Numbered from the stretch's first letter, positions 34,004 to 47,194 are shown. The stretch is 64,000 nucleotides of DNA from Diphasiastrum complanatum (GCA_029204225.1 CM055111.1:1870421-1934420), one strand, 5' to 3'. Notes: a model not told the origin generated them from the sequence alone. Program-made: numbers and translations.

Positions 34004-34606
34004 CTATGTTTGCTTGTTCTTTTTCGAAAGGACTTGTCTTGGATCTTCGTTTAGCTTCTTAGCAGGAATTGATCGTGGAGGTGATGACTTTCGAGATGAT
34101 AAATCTTTCTTCAAAGGTGAAGACTTCCTAGATGATGATGTCTTACTAGAAATCTGACTTGAAAAATCATCCTCGACTTTTCCTTTGCCTTTATCCAATA
34201 AAGGTGGCACTTCCTTTGAATCAATCTTCCGAGGGGGATTTTCCCATTTCAGGACCGTATTATAATGTTGCTAAGCTTGTTTCTTCATCATCGATCTTGT
34301 GATCTTGTCTTCCTTCAATATAATTGCGTTGGGCGGTTTGATTGTTGGTTCATTAGGAACATTACGCACTCCAAATCTGGTCGGATCCATATGATTTAGA
34401 ATCTGCTCATCCGTAAGTGCTGCATTGGCATCATAAGTCAAGGCATGACTCACAGGAATGAGTTCATCCTCAATCGGATCTGGTATAGGTTCCGCTGATA
34501 TCCAGGCTACATTCAGCACATTTAGTGGAAACGTGATTGGTGTATCCAAAGTTCGATCTAGTAAGAAAATCTCGCTCAAATCTGATTGATTATCTTGTTG
34601 ACACAT
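34004..34606 (-). pseudogene. gypsy gag-pol linker region
   Basis: Two open stretches (34606-34271 and 34210-34004) separated by a stop. The first includes ILLDRTLDTPITFPL-like sequence and DPTRFGVRNVPNEPTIKPPN; the second is Ser/Lys-rich (SSRKSSPLKKDLSSRKSSPP). They sit between protease and RT. Low complexity and unknown function; likely a polyprotein spacer. Confidence 0.5.
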
Positions 34607-34859
34607 ATATCCTACTGTACAGTCAATCGTTGCAAGAGCTTGATTCCAATTGACTGTATCTGTTTGAGAACTCCCAAGTTTTTCTGTGGTCGGTCACAAG
34701 TGTGATTTGTTGTTGACGAATTGTCATCCTCTTTTTGAACCACTGGTTTAATAGTCCAAGTTGTCGGATCAATTTTAACTGCACGTTCACGATTTTCAAA
34801 AGTGATTTTAATGGTACCCTAGTTATGAATTACTTGCGCAACTCGTAACCATGGACGTC

Positions 34860-35519
34860 CTAATAGAACTCGGTAAACATTAGGCGTTTTGGTAAGTCCA
34901 TCACTAGAAAAGTAATGACGAACTGTACTCTTGCAATCCTGACAGGTATATCTTCCACCATTCCTCGTGGACGAACTGTCGTTTGATCAGCTAGCTTAAT
35001 AGCAAAAGTAGCAGGTTTGATCTTTGTAAGGTCCCATTTTGCACATAGCTTTGTAGAGATCAGGTTAACTCCTGAACCGCCATCTATCACGGCTGCTTCT
35101 TTAGGAAATTGTCTATGCTGTATCGGCAGAGTGATATTCTTTTGTTCACTTTTCCAAGCGGCTCTAACATGGAGTACTTCGTTAGATTCTTCAAATCCAG
35201 CACAAAAAAGCGGATCCTGATGGACTTTTGGTTCTTCTTGAGCTAACTTTTGCGCTAAGACTTCTTTTGCTTTTGGCACCAAGTTCAGGAACTCTCCCAA
35301 TGAAATATTGATCTTACTAGACAAAATGTTCATGAGTAGTTCTGTTTGCGGTGCTTCTGGTTCAGTCATCTTGAAGGATTCTTCAAGATGATGTAACTGA
35401 TTATTCATATCCATACGTAAATTTCTTGAAGGCTGCAATGATGAAGACTGAACTTTAGCTGTTGCTTTAGCAACTTCGAGCTCCTCTCCTTCTTGCAGAT
35501 GTTTAATCCACTGCCTCAT
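34860..35519 (-). pseudogene. gypsy aspartic protease domain
   Basis: The 219-codon frame carries FPKEAAVIDGGSGVNLIST (active-site Asp in DGG, where DSG or DTG is usual), LADQTTVRPRGMVEDIPVRI and VQFVITFLVMDLPK, the standard flap and strand order of retropepsins. The N-terminal part (MRQWIKHLQEGEELEVAKAT) is linker. It ends at a stop after FTEFY; the next frame continues YRVLLGRPWLR, the conserved end of the domain, so one frame change splits it. Confidence 0.75.
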
Positions 35520-35689
35520 ATTCTGATATCTTCATTTTTTAGCATTAAGATTTGGATAGACTCCTGATGTTGTTGGTGTATCGTTCGATGGTATAGAATC
35601 AGTAGGTACTGGATCCACTACTGGTTCTTTTTGCTTCTGTGCTCTAGTGACCACCATCAAGGGTGCACTTGGTTTATTCTAAACTACTG

Positions 35690-37014
35690 GTCTTTGCTTG
35701 ATTGTTATCCAATTTACAGGTCCTGTAGCTGGTGGTGGCTTTGGTCTTGCTGGACAGTCCTTATAGCAATGCCCATAACCATAGTTATGACATAATGGTA
35801 CAAATTTTTCTTTATTTGGACATTCTGCAACTCTGTGATTTTCTCCACATACAAAGCATCCAAGTAGTGCTCTGGTCCAATTTCTAGAAGCTTGTTGTTG
35901 AGCGGCAGCATAAATGGCATACTGTTCTGAAGATCCACCTTCCTGATTATTACCATAGTTCCATTGCTCAGCACTTCCGTTAAGGTTTTGGTTCCATCAA
36001 ATTGGCAGGAGGAGCAGAGCGCTTTGGTGGGGTAGGTAAAGCTAAACGTTCGGGTATCCAAGGGCAGATTGTCGCGGTCTTACTGCTGGATTACCTCCAT
36101 ATTGTGGTTCTCGATATCCCATCTGGGCATACTGTTGTTGAATTATCTGAGGGTTGAAGTTGCAAAAAGCAGTCTCATGATCAGGTGAATTACACAAATG
36201 GCAAACACTGAGTTCCATTCATTTTTTCAATTGAGGACACTCGTTCACTGTGTGATTTCCTGTACAAATAGAACACCAGACATTGTCCTTGGTAGGAAAA
36301 GTCTTTGCAAGCTTTTCAGGTTCCTTGTTTGCTTTCCCGTGGGAATTTTCCAATGCTTTGATCTTCTCATCAAATTGCAACTGCAACTTTTCCATTTGTT
36401 TCTACTGGTTCTTCCCAAGTTTCTCAAACTCATTGAGCATCATTTTGCAGTAGCATTGCATTCATTGATGCAATAGTGGTGGATGTCGTAGTAGTCTACC
36501 CTGCTGTATAAGACAACATACTGATAATTGGCTCCTCATCTGAATCTTCATCCTCCTCCCGAATTGCATCGTCCGTAGCATTTTGCAAGAGTGCATACTC
36601 ATTATGGCGTTTCAACTCACGTTTGATTCGTTTAGATAGACCTGAAAAAAACCACATAATCATGGCATTTTCGTTAATCAACTCAAGTTCGCATTCATAT
36701 CTAAGACGTTTCACCCGTTCAATGTAATCTCAAACCATTTTCCGCTTTCCCATTTTAATTTTACTGAAAAGTAGGAAAGGGTCTTCCATAAACTTTCGCG
36801 GTTTGGACCGTGTGATAAAGGCTCGCTTAACAACCTCCCAATCTGTACATTCAGTTTCGTCTTGGTTATAGTACCAATCTTGTGTTGCGCCTGTTAAGGC
36901 CATAGGAAACAGCTTAAGTTTATCTTGAGGATAAATCTCACCATAGACTTCACAGGATTCAGCATATGGAATCAAATTAGAAATGAAAAATAAAATTGAA
37001 TGCTTAAAATTCAT
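35690..37014 (-). pseudogene. gypsy gag with zinc-knuckle motifs
   Basis: The start MNFKHSILFFISNLIPYAES is followed by YPQDKLKLFPMALTGATQDW, WEVVKRAFITRS, the retrotransposon gag core. After a stop, MKRLRYECELELINENAMIM continues the core. Further on are a CSICTGNHTVNEC motif (about 36275-36240), a CHLCNSPDHETAFC motif (about 36200) and CFVCGENHRVAEC with CHNYGYGHCYKDC (35857-35755). Multiple knuckles are usual for nucleic-acid binding by gag. Multiple stops; not functional. Confidence 0.75.
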
Positions 37015-37128
37015 CTGAACAAAACAAAAAATTTAAAAGTTAAAATTTAGCAAAAAGAAAACTACAAAAACAATAAACTCATCAATCTAATGAAATTCAC
37101 ATAGAATCATCATGAATTATGGATCTAT

Positions 37129-37140
37129 GCTCTGATACCA
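37129..37140 (-). promoter_or_regulatory. primer-binding site, initiator tRNA-Met
   Basis: On the minus strand TGGTATCAGAGC, the usual plant tRNA-Met primer site, continues with ATAG. It follows a putative LTR end ACA plus five bases (TTTCT). It fixes the direction of the gypsy relic. Confidence 0.8.
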
Positions 37141-37145
37141 AGAAA

Positions 37146-38085
37146 TGTCATGTGCCGAATCTAAGCTAATAACAATTACAATGGAAGTAAGGCTAAGAGC
37201 AAAAAAAGTACAAAGCATTCAAGATAGCATGTCCATAGAAAGCTAGAAACATGGAGATCATCATAGAATTACATTAGTAATTCAAAGAATAGTACAAGCT
37301 ATGAACATGAGCATTGATTCATGTGGATAGGGCACATGAGACCTAACAAAGGAAATCCCCATAGCTCAAATTCACAAGGAGGAAGCAAGAAGCTCTCACT
37401 TGAAACATACACCTGTCTACATATCGACATGCAATGAGGGTACGATGACATCCAAATGTATCTACATCCTTAGCATACATATGCAAGATCCTCAGGTAGG
37501 AGAGGACGAGAATTCTTAGAGTCACAATCCTGCAAACTTGCAACATACAATATCGATGGACATGTAAAAGATCAGAGAAGAAACACACAAGAGAGATGAG
37601 AGAACCCAAGTCTCAAAATTGTCGCCACCTGCAACTTTCCTCTCCAATTCTATGCCAAAGCTTCCAATTAGGACCTTGTGAATCCATTGCATGGGATTGG
37701 GACACTCATGGTAGGCTGCATGATTAGAGCAGCTGCATGAAAATCCTAGGGAGGAGAGAGTATGTAGGGAGGGGGCCTACAAGGAGGAGGGGTTTCTCCT
37801 TTAGAGGGCTCATTTTGGCTATTTGACTCTTGGTGAGAGCTCAGGATTTGGTCTTGTGGAGTCCTTAAGAGAGTAGGCTGTTCTTAGCACGGGTCTATGT
37901 TGGGTGCTTACTTATTGCATGCTTCCTTGTTTTTTGTTGATCATTGCAAGTTGGATTATGGCAGTTGTTACAGGAGGGTATAACAAGGAAATGTCCAAAG
38001 TTGTCTCCTTAGATTTAGCAACCCTTACAAGATTGTAAAGAGACTTAATTAGTCTGCATATCGACTAGACCTTCTACTTAAAAGT
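37146..38085 (-). other. putative 5' LTR of the gypsy relic; no gene
   Basis: From the primer site outward the sequence starts TGTCATGTGCC on the plus strand, consistent with an LTR ending ...GGCACATGACA on the minus strand. The other end was not found. No supported gene; the frame at 37343-37609 has no recognisable motif. Confidence 0.4.
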
Positions 38086-38247
38086 AAGGTACATCCTATA
38101 TTCCATGTTAGCTTCTTAAAAGTGCATCTTAGTGAAAAGTATAACCTTATTCAAGAAAGTGAACTAGGTCAACTAGAGGACTTGACTCCCTTTGTGTCCA
38201 TATTAATTACCTTGATGGGCCTAAAGAGGGAACCATCTTGTTCTTAA
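38086..38247 (+). pseudogene. gypsy integrase C-terminal fragment
   Basis: A 53-codon frame reads KVHPIFHVSFLKVHLSEKYN, the conserved 'HP.FHVS.LK' motif at the C-terminal end of Ty3/gypsy integrases, just before the chromodomain position. It is on the plus strand, so it belongs to another element than the minus-strand gypsy upstream. Too short for anything else. Confidence 0.65.
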
Positions 38248-38503
38248 GGCTAATAGCTCCTTTTAGGCCTACAAGCTTACATTGGATATTATCTTGCATA
38301 TATAAGCATGGATGTATTAAAAGTACATGACATCTTAAAGAAGTTAGGATACTTATTTATTCCTTTCAGAAGAATGGCTTTTTGAGAGACAAACTTTGTT
38401 TGGTTATAAATAGACTACTTGAACGCAAAGTTTTTCCTAGACTGTTATGTGACTTGCCCATTGATATTAACACTCTTATGGTGGGCAGTTAGCTTTCCCT
38501 TAG

Positions 38504-38514
38504 GCTCTCTCTCT

Positions 38515-38595
<81 letters not shown>
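38504..38595. repeat. (CT)n microsatellite
   Basis: About 90 bp of CT units with two GG interruptions near 38504-38517. Confidence 0.97.
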
Positions 38596-39509
<914 letters not shown>

Positions 39510-39873
39510 TCTATCAATATTGTCTCCAAAAAACTATTATAGAAAACACGTCAAAAAATTAGAATATTAAAAATTTAATCTAATCTAATTTAATAATATT
39601 TAGCAATTTTTTAATAATATGAATTTAAAAAATTTTCTTCAAAATTAAAATAGCCATTTAATTTTAACATTAATAACCATGACCAAAACTAAAATTGCAA
39701 CAAACTATTTATTACAAACAAATTTAAGAACATTAAATTAACCAAAAAGATTTCAAGACACAAAATTTCAAGAAATATAAACACAATTTTTTTTTTAAAT
39801 AAAAGAGAATTCATTACATCCAAAAATCATCAATGTCATTTACATCTCTTTTTCTGGAGGAGCCACTATAGAG

Positions 39874-40180
39874 TCAAGTGGCACCGACGCTACCACTAAA
39901 TAAATCTAAAGCCCAATCAATTGGGTGAGAAAAAATATCAATTAAATGATTGATTAATTGTTGTGGCTTTTGGTAGGGACAACCCACGAAACCCGTCATA
40001 AGATTTTTAAGTTTTTTTGTCACAGTTGGATATTGGAACAAGTTTCCAAAACTTGTCAACCCGGTGGTATTATAGTGAAACATGGAACGCTTGTCGTCCA
40101 TACAATAATAATCAATGGTTATGAATTCTATTTCATTGCAAAGTCGCGCTCCACCTGAGTTTCTAACATTGGGCTTGTAC
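39874..40180 (-). pseudogene. DNA-methyltransferase-like exon relic
   Basis: A minus-strand exon preceded by a plausible acceptor (CCATGTCAG at 40189-40181) reads SGGARLCNEIEFITIDYYC, then a short run to YQKPQQLINHLIDIFSHPID and WALDLFSGS. The last part matches motif I of N4/N6-type nucleic-acid methyltransferases (usual form 'KP..L...L...FS.PGDWVLDLFSGSG'), where S-adenosylmethionine binds. A stop follows SVGAT. The catalytic (D/N)PP(Y/W) motif is not visible. It is likely a decayed exon, perhaps from a transposon-carried gene. A frame at 41185-40982 could be an upstream exon, unproven. Confidence 0.45.
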
Positions 40181-42450
40181 CTGACATGGAATATTCAAAT
40201 TAAAATAAATAAAAAATTTCAAATTTTTAAAATTAAAACGACTGCTTATACTAAATTCAAAATAAAATTTTGAATTAAAGTACAAATTCAAAATTCCTGA
40301 AGTTAAAACCTTACTACACAACATTATCTATCCCTGCATTATATAGAAAGTCAATAAAGCTTTCTGGACTGAAGTTGATTGCCAAGAAGAATAAAAAATA
40401 ACAACTCTCCAAATAGACGTGTTGTGACTTCAAAAAAACATTAGAAAACTATGGATTTTAGTGAACTTGAAAGGGGAATCATCATTTAATTATTCCTTCA
40501 TCTGAAATCCATATGGTATATAGGCAATGTAGAGTGTATAGGGCCTTTTCTTTAAAAATGTAGAAATCTCTCTGCAATCGCTCTCCTCAACTGTGTACAA
40601 GCATGGTTGATCATCAACGCGTTTGGGGAGGAAGGTCTCTAATGCATTCTCCTACGCAATAGTCTCACCTCGTGCTAGTCTCTCTCTGTCCTTTTTTTCT
40701 ACTTTTGCTTTCAGAATATCTCTTGAACTGCTTTGAAAGGACTTTATTGTTTTTATCTTCGGGGAACTGAAAAAGAAAAAGCTGGGCTTAGCATAAAAGA
40801 TATAAAAACTAAACCATAATTAAAAAAAAAAAACAATTAAAAAATACCTATGCTAAGCACGGGTGAAGTAAATACCATGTAGAAATGGAAAAAAAATTTC
40901 AGAGATAATATTCATAATTATATTTGTTTTTATTTCACTTTTTCTAAAATGATTTTCACAATTTTGAAAGATTTGTAACCATTACACTTTTTTAAATACA
41001 GGCATAAATTGTTTATGAAAGTTCAAGAAGTCCTGTGACAAGGTTAAATCGTCAGGATTTTGAAGAGTGCCAAAGGATTTATCCTCTGAGCACCCGAAAC
41101 GAGGCCTTGACTCAAGGGAGAGTTGACCATCTAGAACTCTAGAAAAAACACTTTTTATTAGCTCTAAAGAGCTAATCCCTTGCATATTCTTCCACTCTTT
41201 GCAGATAAAATTATTCGTAGATTAAATTGTTCTTGTGACTGATAGTCTGTGTCAATCGTGTTACTCTAAAATACGCACTAAAACACTTTCGCAAAGCTAA
41301 ATCTGAAATCGATATAGTTTGTGCATGGCTATGGAATATATTGTATAGATCCAATGACTTTGTGGGAATGAGCAGAAGCCGATGAGCGGGCTTGATGTAG
41401 GATCAGAAACACCACAATTAGCAGTAGAACATTCAAATTGAATGATTCAGACAAATGCACAATGACACGATACAATAGTGAGACTGAAATTTGCACTTTG
41501 ATTAATATCAGAGTACAATGCTTGAAGTTATAACTTCCGCTTACAGTCGTTGAAAGTGATAACTCTAGTTACTACAAATCGAATAATCAGAAGAAATTTT
41601 CTGATGAAGAAGATTCTAGGATTGATTTTCTATAAAATATCTACAACTATCTTTTATTGCAGTTATTACAACCGCCTCATTATAGTTAATGCATGTACAA
41701 AGTGGGCAGACTGTCAACGCGAAGTCATTGTGTCGGATTTTAGACTGACAGTATCGTAACTTACAAGTATCAAAAAATGTACAATGACTTGATCTGAACA
41801 GAATAAATGAGCATTCAGCACGACGTACACGACCTAGATCACTAAAACATTTATTATTCAATCGTGAAGAAATACAGTCTGAATGCAGACAGAGTCAGTG
41901 TCGGCTAACTTGACAGAACACTATTACTATTACCGATTCCTTTGTATTTCTGCCGACTGTTAGGAAACAAGTGTATTTCTACAGACTATATGACTGTGCA
42001 AGTAATTTTCGCTTTCTCTCTCTACCCAAGGATTGGTGCTTGGTTTCTCTCTCTACCCGAGAGCCAGGCTGTTTTGTACTTAGTTTTTTCATCCACAAGT
42101 CTCCACACGTGTGAATGTACTTTTATAGTTGATATATGCATGTTACGTTGTCCTCTTGCCTTAGATTTGGAGATAGATCTTGGATTTTAATCTATACTTG
42201 ATCTTTGTGAAATCACCAAGTCTTACGAGATCATAATCACACTTTTGGGCACTCTCACACGTGTGAAATTCAACAGCTCATGTAGAGTATACATGTAGAA
42301 TGGTTATTGCTCATGCATGATGAATCAATAGATTAATCAAGTGACTGAGGTGTCATAGACCACCATGCACTGAGCTGATTATCATTATCAGGATCCTATC
42401 ATATTAGAACAATGAATTGAAACAAGATAGAATCAACTGAAAGAAAACAT
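40181..42450. other. no supported gene
   Basis: AT-rich non-coding DNA; short frames at 40982-41185 (-) and 41942-42190 (+) lack recognisable motifs. CACACGTGTG occurs at 42104-42113 and 42256-42265. Confidence 0.4.
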
Positions 42451-42790
42451 AACATACTACAAAACAATCAATGACGGAAGGCGCAAAGAATTGTGTACAT
42501 TAAATAAATGAATGTACATTACATTTATACATCATAGCAGTATCGCTATGTGAATCCTTCACATAGAAATACCAGCTACTTATTATCTACTACAGAAAGA
42601 ACATGAATCTGTAGCAGTATTGCGCTCTAGGAAGAGATGCAAATGCGCCATGTAGCAAACTACAAAACAATCAGTGATGGAAGGCGAATTCATCACAGTC
42701 ACAGTAGTAATGCTACGTAAATCACTAACATAAAAATGCTAGCTGTTGTTACCTACTGTAAAAAGAACGTGAATTTGCAAAAGTTCACCT
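42451..42790. repeat. two diverged tandem copies
   Basis: A phrase ACTACAAAACAATCA(A/G)TGA(C/T)GGAAGGCG starts copies at about 42454 and 42659. Both go on through CACAGTAG/CATAGCAGTA, TCAC(A)TAGAAATACCAGCT-like and TACT(A/G)(C/T)A..AAAGAAC(A/G)TGAAT. The first copy carries extra sequence. Confidence 0.7.
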
Positions 42791-43231
42791 TATTGAGAAA
42801 ATGTCCGGCCTATCAATATATATACAAAAGAATGCTAATGAATCATTTGGATTAGCTTACAAAATTTCTTAGAAGCAATAACTACAACTAACAGATCTTT
42901 GATTAGCTGTAGAAGATTAGCCATTGGCAAAATCTGTTGCAGCAGAATTGTCGCCATCAGGTGGTCGTGAGATCGAAATACGTTGGGTCGAAAAAATGCG
43001 ACCTTGGATCGAAAAATGGCACCAGAATAATGTTGGGCCGAAATATTCTGGGGATTGAAATTTGTGATATGTTAATTTCGATCCTCTGTCTGATTTTCGA
43101 CCTTCTGTAATTCTGATTTGATTTTTTGTGTATTTCTGCATACCAGATTTGTATTTCGCTTTGCCAACAGTTCTATAGGAAGGTAATAAACAGATCCTCA
43201 TTACCAATTGAATTCAAGGGAATTCCAACAC

Positions 43232-43830
43232 TAGAAACCCCTGCGATCAGTTCAAGCTTATGCCAGAAAGCGAAACAAATGAAGAAAAGTGGTTTAGTGT
43301 GTTGAAGCGATGAGCTATGAAACTTGAAAACCTTACTGAGCAATCAAAGGTTTGCTAACACAAAAGAAAAAAAAAGGCCTGACCAGTGACTGGCCAAACC
43401 CATCCGTCGGCAGATGGGTCTGGCCAGTCGCTGGCCAAGCCTTCTTTTATTTCTTTGCATGCTCTAGAAACCCCAGTGATCAGTTCAAGTTTATGCCACT
43501 TAGAAACACGACTAAAGAAAAGTGGTTCGGTGGTTTAAACGATGAGCAATGAAACTTCAAAATCTTATTGAGCAATCAAACGTTTGCTAACACAAATGGA
43601 AAAATGGGTCTGGCTAGCGACTGGCTAGACCAATCCGCCGACGGATGGTTCTGGCCACAGGCCCTTTTTTATTTCTTTGCATGCTCTGGAAACTCCTACA
43701 ATCAACTCAAGTGGTTCAGTGAGTTGAAGCGATGAGCAATGAAACATCAAAACCTTAATGAGCAATCAAACCTTTTAATATCAGTTCAAATATGAGCAAT
43801 CAAATATCAGTTCAAGCTTATGCCGCAAAC
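43232..43830. repeat. three tandem copies of a 220-230-bp unit
   Basis: Copies start at about 43232, 43465 and 43687 (partial). Each begins GAAACCCC(T/A)G(C/T)GATCAGTTCAAG, continues through GAAGAAAAGTGGTT and GATGAGC(A/T)ATGAAACTT, and the first two end in a GC-rich hairpin built from TGGCCAGT and TCTGGCC (for example 43381-43440). No gene. Confidence 0.8.
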
Positions 43831-43894
43831 CTCTCTTTGACTGCTCTGTATTGCTTGCCATCGTTGCTCTTGGTGCTCTTGAAGTTCTCGTTGC

Positions 43895-44030
43895 ACTCAA
43901 GCCCTGACAAGCACTCTAAGCCCTGATAGTAGTTCACTCAATGCAATCACTTCAGGTCGCTCGATGCACTCAACGCCCTGGCAGTAGTTCAATGCAATCG
44001 CTTCAGGTTGCTCGATGCCCTCGATGAGTT
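43895..44030. repeat. short tandem repeats
   Basis: Units with GCACTCAA(G)CCCTGAC and AGTAGTTCA(CTCA)ATGCAATC(A/G)CTTCAGGT(C/T)GCTCGATGC occur two or three times, about 50-60 bp each. The stretch 44031-45080 that follows shows no supported gene; a 109-codon frame at 44140-44469 has no recognised motif. Confidence 0.7.
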
Positions 44031-45109
44031 CTCTTTTCAGAATGCTCCAGCAGAGGAGAGGGAGAAAAACCCTTATGTTCTCGCAGAAAGTCTAGAGAAA
44101 ACGTGGGTGATATTTCAGATGGCCCGCTGATTCGACGTTATGGCTGTCATATTCTGGATTCGCCCTGATGTTGTTGGAACAGGATCAGGAAACTGCAGCG
44201 CCCAAGTTTTGAATAAAAGCAGAAAACATGGTCCGGGGGTGTCTCCTCTTTTCAAAGCCTACCCATACATATTGCTATCCTCTTCCATAATCGGCCCTGC
44301 TGCTACTCATTTGTTAAAGAATAATTTGGGTTCTGCTCTGATAGTTGAGTTAGGCAGAGCGCTGGTTCTGTGCAAAAGCGAAGGCTGGGGGTTGAATGTT
44401 ATATATAGTTTCAACCTATTTCATCCAAAACACGAGCTTAAGTGGATTGTAGGACAGTGGACAGCTTGAGATACAGAAGTTTGGATAAACCCAATCAGTA
44501 GTTTAATCGCACAGTCAACATAGGCTTTAAATGTTATTGTCTGAGCCGTTTACTCCTGATATAAGAAGAGGTTGTGGCAGATGCGTGAGAGCGAGATTTC
44601 AAAAGACTAGTTGTTGAAATTTTCATAGTAGGGTCGCTTGCAAACAACGTAGGCAGATTGGTGTTAGGAAGCCGGACAGGTAGGTTACTACCCACAAAAC
44701 TGTTGCAAACACTGAACGTGGCCAGGTCGCAGCCCCAATGGAAAGAAGTCCAAAGAAAAATTGGAGCAGCGCGATCTATTGTTGATCTCATTCAGGAGAT
44801 ATCAGCAACAATTCCATCATCAAGGCAAGAGTCTTCAAAACTTGGTCAGAATATGCCAGCACTTTTATCAGCTTACTTTTACAGAACGACGGTCAACTTC
44901 GATAGGACTATCACAATCAACTCTTAGCTTGAAGGCTGACCAAAGTTTACCCATTTAGAAGTAGGGTTATAGCGAGCTGTTAGACAACGTTTTCAAGGCA
45001 GCGCTCAAGGCTTGTGCTCAGCTACAGAGCTTCGGTGATTGGACTTTCAGCAGGGAATCACATAAATAGCTCGTAGAAGTTTTGAAGTTCCAGCAGCTTT
45101 TAACTCTTC

Positions 45110-47194
45110 ATGGCCAACAGGGTCTTGTTTGCCAACAAGGAAGCTTCACACAAATTTTTGGAATCTTTGGAGAGAGTGGCTGGATCTTTAAAGACCTGTC
45201 AATATGGTTCCTCGGGAATCTTCTCATCCTTTGCAACTCCCGGATTTCAATCCTCTTGCTCGACGTGGAGAAAAGAGACCTGCTTCCCCTTCAGAGCATC
45301 CTTCTAGTGCTTCCCCTTCCTGCGCGCGTCGTGAAGCCCATCGTGATGTTGCGGATTCCTTGCTTGTTTCCTTTGGCCTGGTGGTGCCATACTGTCCGCC
45401 CCATCTTCGCCACCAGCCTTCTTCCTCTCTTTCAGTTTCTCAGCTTTCTCCTTCTTCCTCTTCTCGCCCCCGTGTTCCATGTGCAGGCTGTGGTCGCCTT
45501 TATGTGCAAGGTGCCGGTCTTTCTCGCCATCATATCTCTTGCTCTGCTTTTCGTCAACAACTCGCAATAACCAATGTCAACCTTGCACCTCATCCTGCTC
45601 CCATTTCGCCACCTGACTCAGCTTGGACCTGGATTTGCTCCCTTGATATTTTGACCGCTTTTCACTTGGGTTTTCCTCGTCCTCGTCTTTATGCACACAT
45701 TTCCTTTGCCTTGTGCTTAGATGTCCAGAGAGCTTTGTCCTTACCTTTGTCTCTTCTGGCTTCCCACCCTTCTGATATTGCAGCTTGGCATGCCTTTTTT
45801 CTTTTTCCTCTCTGGTGCTTGCCTCTGCCTCCTCGGGGTGGTGATGTTGTTCATAGGGAAACTCGCAACATGATTCGTCGCTTTATGTCAGGAGATTGGG
45901 AAAATATGCAAGACGAGCATTTTCTTCGTTGTCATGCGCTTGCTGCTCAGCGGGATTCGACTTCGGATGGTGTTTCTATACCCCCTGTTCATCATTGGTT
46001 GCGTCGCTATGTTTTACTTGGGCAAGTGGGTGAGTATTCTCGTGCAGCTCGTGCTCTAGCTCCTACAAGTCTAGCTACTCCTTCTGCTGCCACCCTTCAG
46101 GCTTTGGAGCTTCTTCATCCACCTGCAAATGACTCCCTTCCCTCTTTTGTTGAGGACTTTGAACCTGATTCCAATTTGCAGCTCTCAGAATCTCATTTTC
46201 TTAATGCTTTTCTACGCAACCCTCATCTGTGAACTGGGGGTCCTTCTGGTATGGTTTTCGAGCATCTTCGTGACTGTTTTTCTCCTGATGACACTGCTAG
46301 CAGGTTTGGTTTGCTCTTTCAAGTTTGCTCTTCTGTAGCATGTGACCATATTCCTCTTTCTATTGCTCATATTCTTGGTGCTGCTCGTTTGATAGCCCAG
46401 GATAAGCCTGGCGGTGGAGTGCATCCCATTGCTGTTGGTACACATTGGTTTCCAGGGCTCTTGGTTTTCAGCTTCGTGACAGTTTTCATGACCACATGTT
46501 TCTTCATCAGTTTGGTTGTGCTACTCCTGGCGGTTGCGAGATAGTCGTACATGCTTTGCGTGCTACCTTGGATCTTCATCCAGATTGGGTTGTCCTTCAA
46601 GTGGATGTTAAAAATGCTTTCAATTTTGTTTCTCGAGGGGCCATTTTCCAAGAACTTCGTGCGGCTCACGGTCCTCTCGCTCAGCTCATCCCGTTTGTTT
46701 GCTCTTTTTATTCCATGGATGTGCCTCTATATTTCAGTCATTCTTCTCGGTCAGGTGATGTTTCGATTATCTCGTCTGCTGATGGTATCCCCCTCTTGGG
46801 TGGTGTTCTTTTTGCTTTGGTGCACTTTCGGGCATTGCGTGCTTCTTTTGCTACTTTTCCTTCTTGTTTGTTTCCCTCTATTGCTGATGACACACATATT
46901 GTGGGACCTGCGAAGGATGTCTTTCTGGCTTTCCTACATATCTCTCAGCAACTTTCGGCTTTGGGCCTCACTGTCAATCCCTCTAAGTGCGTTGCTTGGT
47001 GTCCTCAAGGCCTCCTTCCTGAGCTCCCTTTACCTACAGGTTTCAATACTCCGGTTGATGGGATTCGAGCGCTTGGTATTCCTATAGGTTTTTCGGATTT
47101 TGTGGCTTCCTCTTGTAGAGGACAGCTCACACATGTGGAATTAGCTGAAGTAGGCGAGTTTTTACTTCTAGAAGATTTCCATGAAGATCTCTAG
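45110..47194 (+). pseudogene. non-LTR-type reverse transcriptase with zinc finger, broken
   Basis: The main frame (45204-46232) has a Ser/Pro-rich start, a zinc-finger pattern CAGCGRLYVQGAGLSRHH (about 45477-45530) and a long linker. After TGA at 46230-46232 the same frame resumes with TGGPSGMVFEHLRD and DKPGGGVHPIAVG, the RT fingers of LINE-like enzymes. A frame change near 46445 leads to RALGFQLRDSF, HQFGCATPGGCEIVV, VVLQVDVKNAFNFVSR (catalytic Asp), a degenerate ADGIPLLGGVLFAL and SIADDTHIVG (catalytic Asp pair), then NPSKC. No endonuclease follows; the frame ends at 47194. The coding region is notably richer in GC and T-ending codons than its AT-rich flanks. It is probably a 5'-complete, 3'-truncated element of a family seen in non-seed plants (inference). 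Confidence 0.7.

Larger units (their letters stand above)
33440..37146 (-). mobile_element. Ty3/gypsy relic (minus strand)
   Basis: Reading on the minus strand: putative end of 5' LTR at 37146, tRNA-Met primer site 37140-37129, gag with zinc knuckles 37014-35690, protease 35519-34860, RT start 33992-33440. RNase H, integrase and the 3' LTR are not found. Many stops and frame changes. Confidence 0.75.

Noticed and set aside
44140-44469. 109-codon plus-strand frame
   Set aside because: No recognisable motif, no partner or splice signals; cannot be supported as a gene.
45304-45567. Lys/Arg-rich minus-strand frame
   Set aside because: Antisense shadow of the Ser/Pro-rich start of the zinc-finger RT gene.
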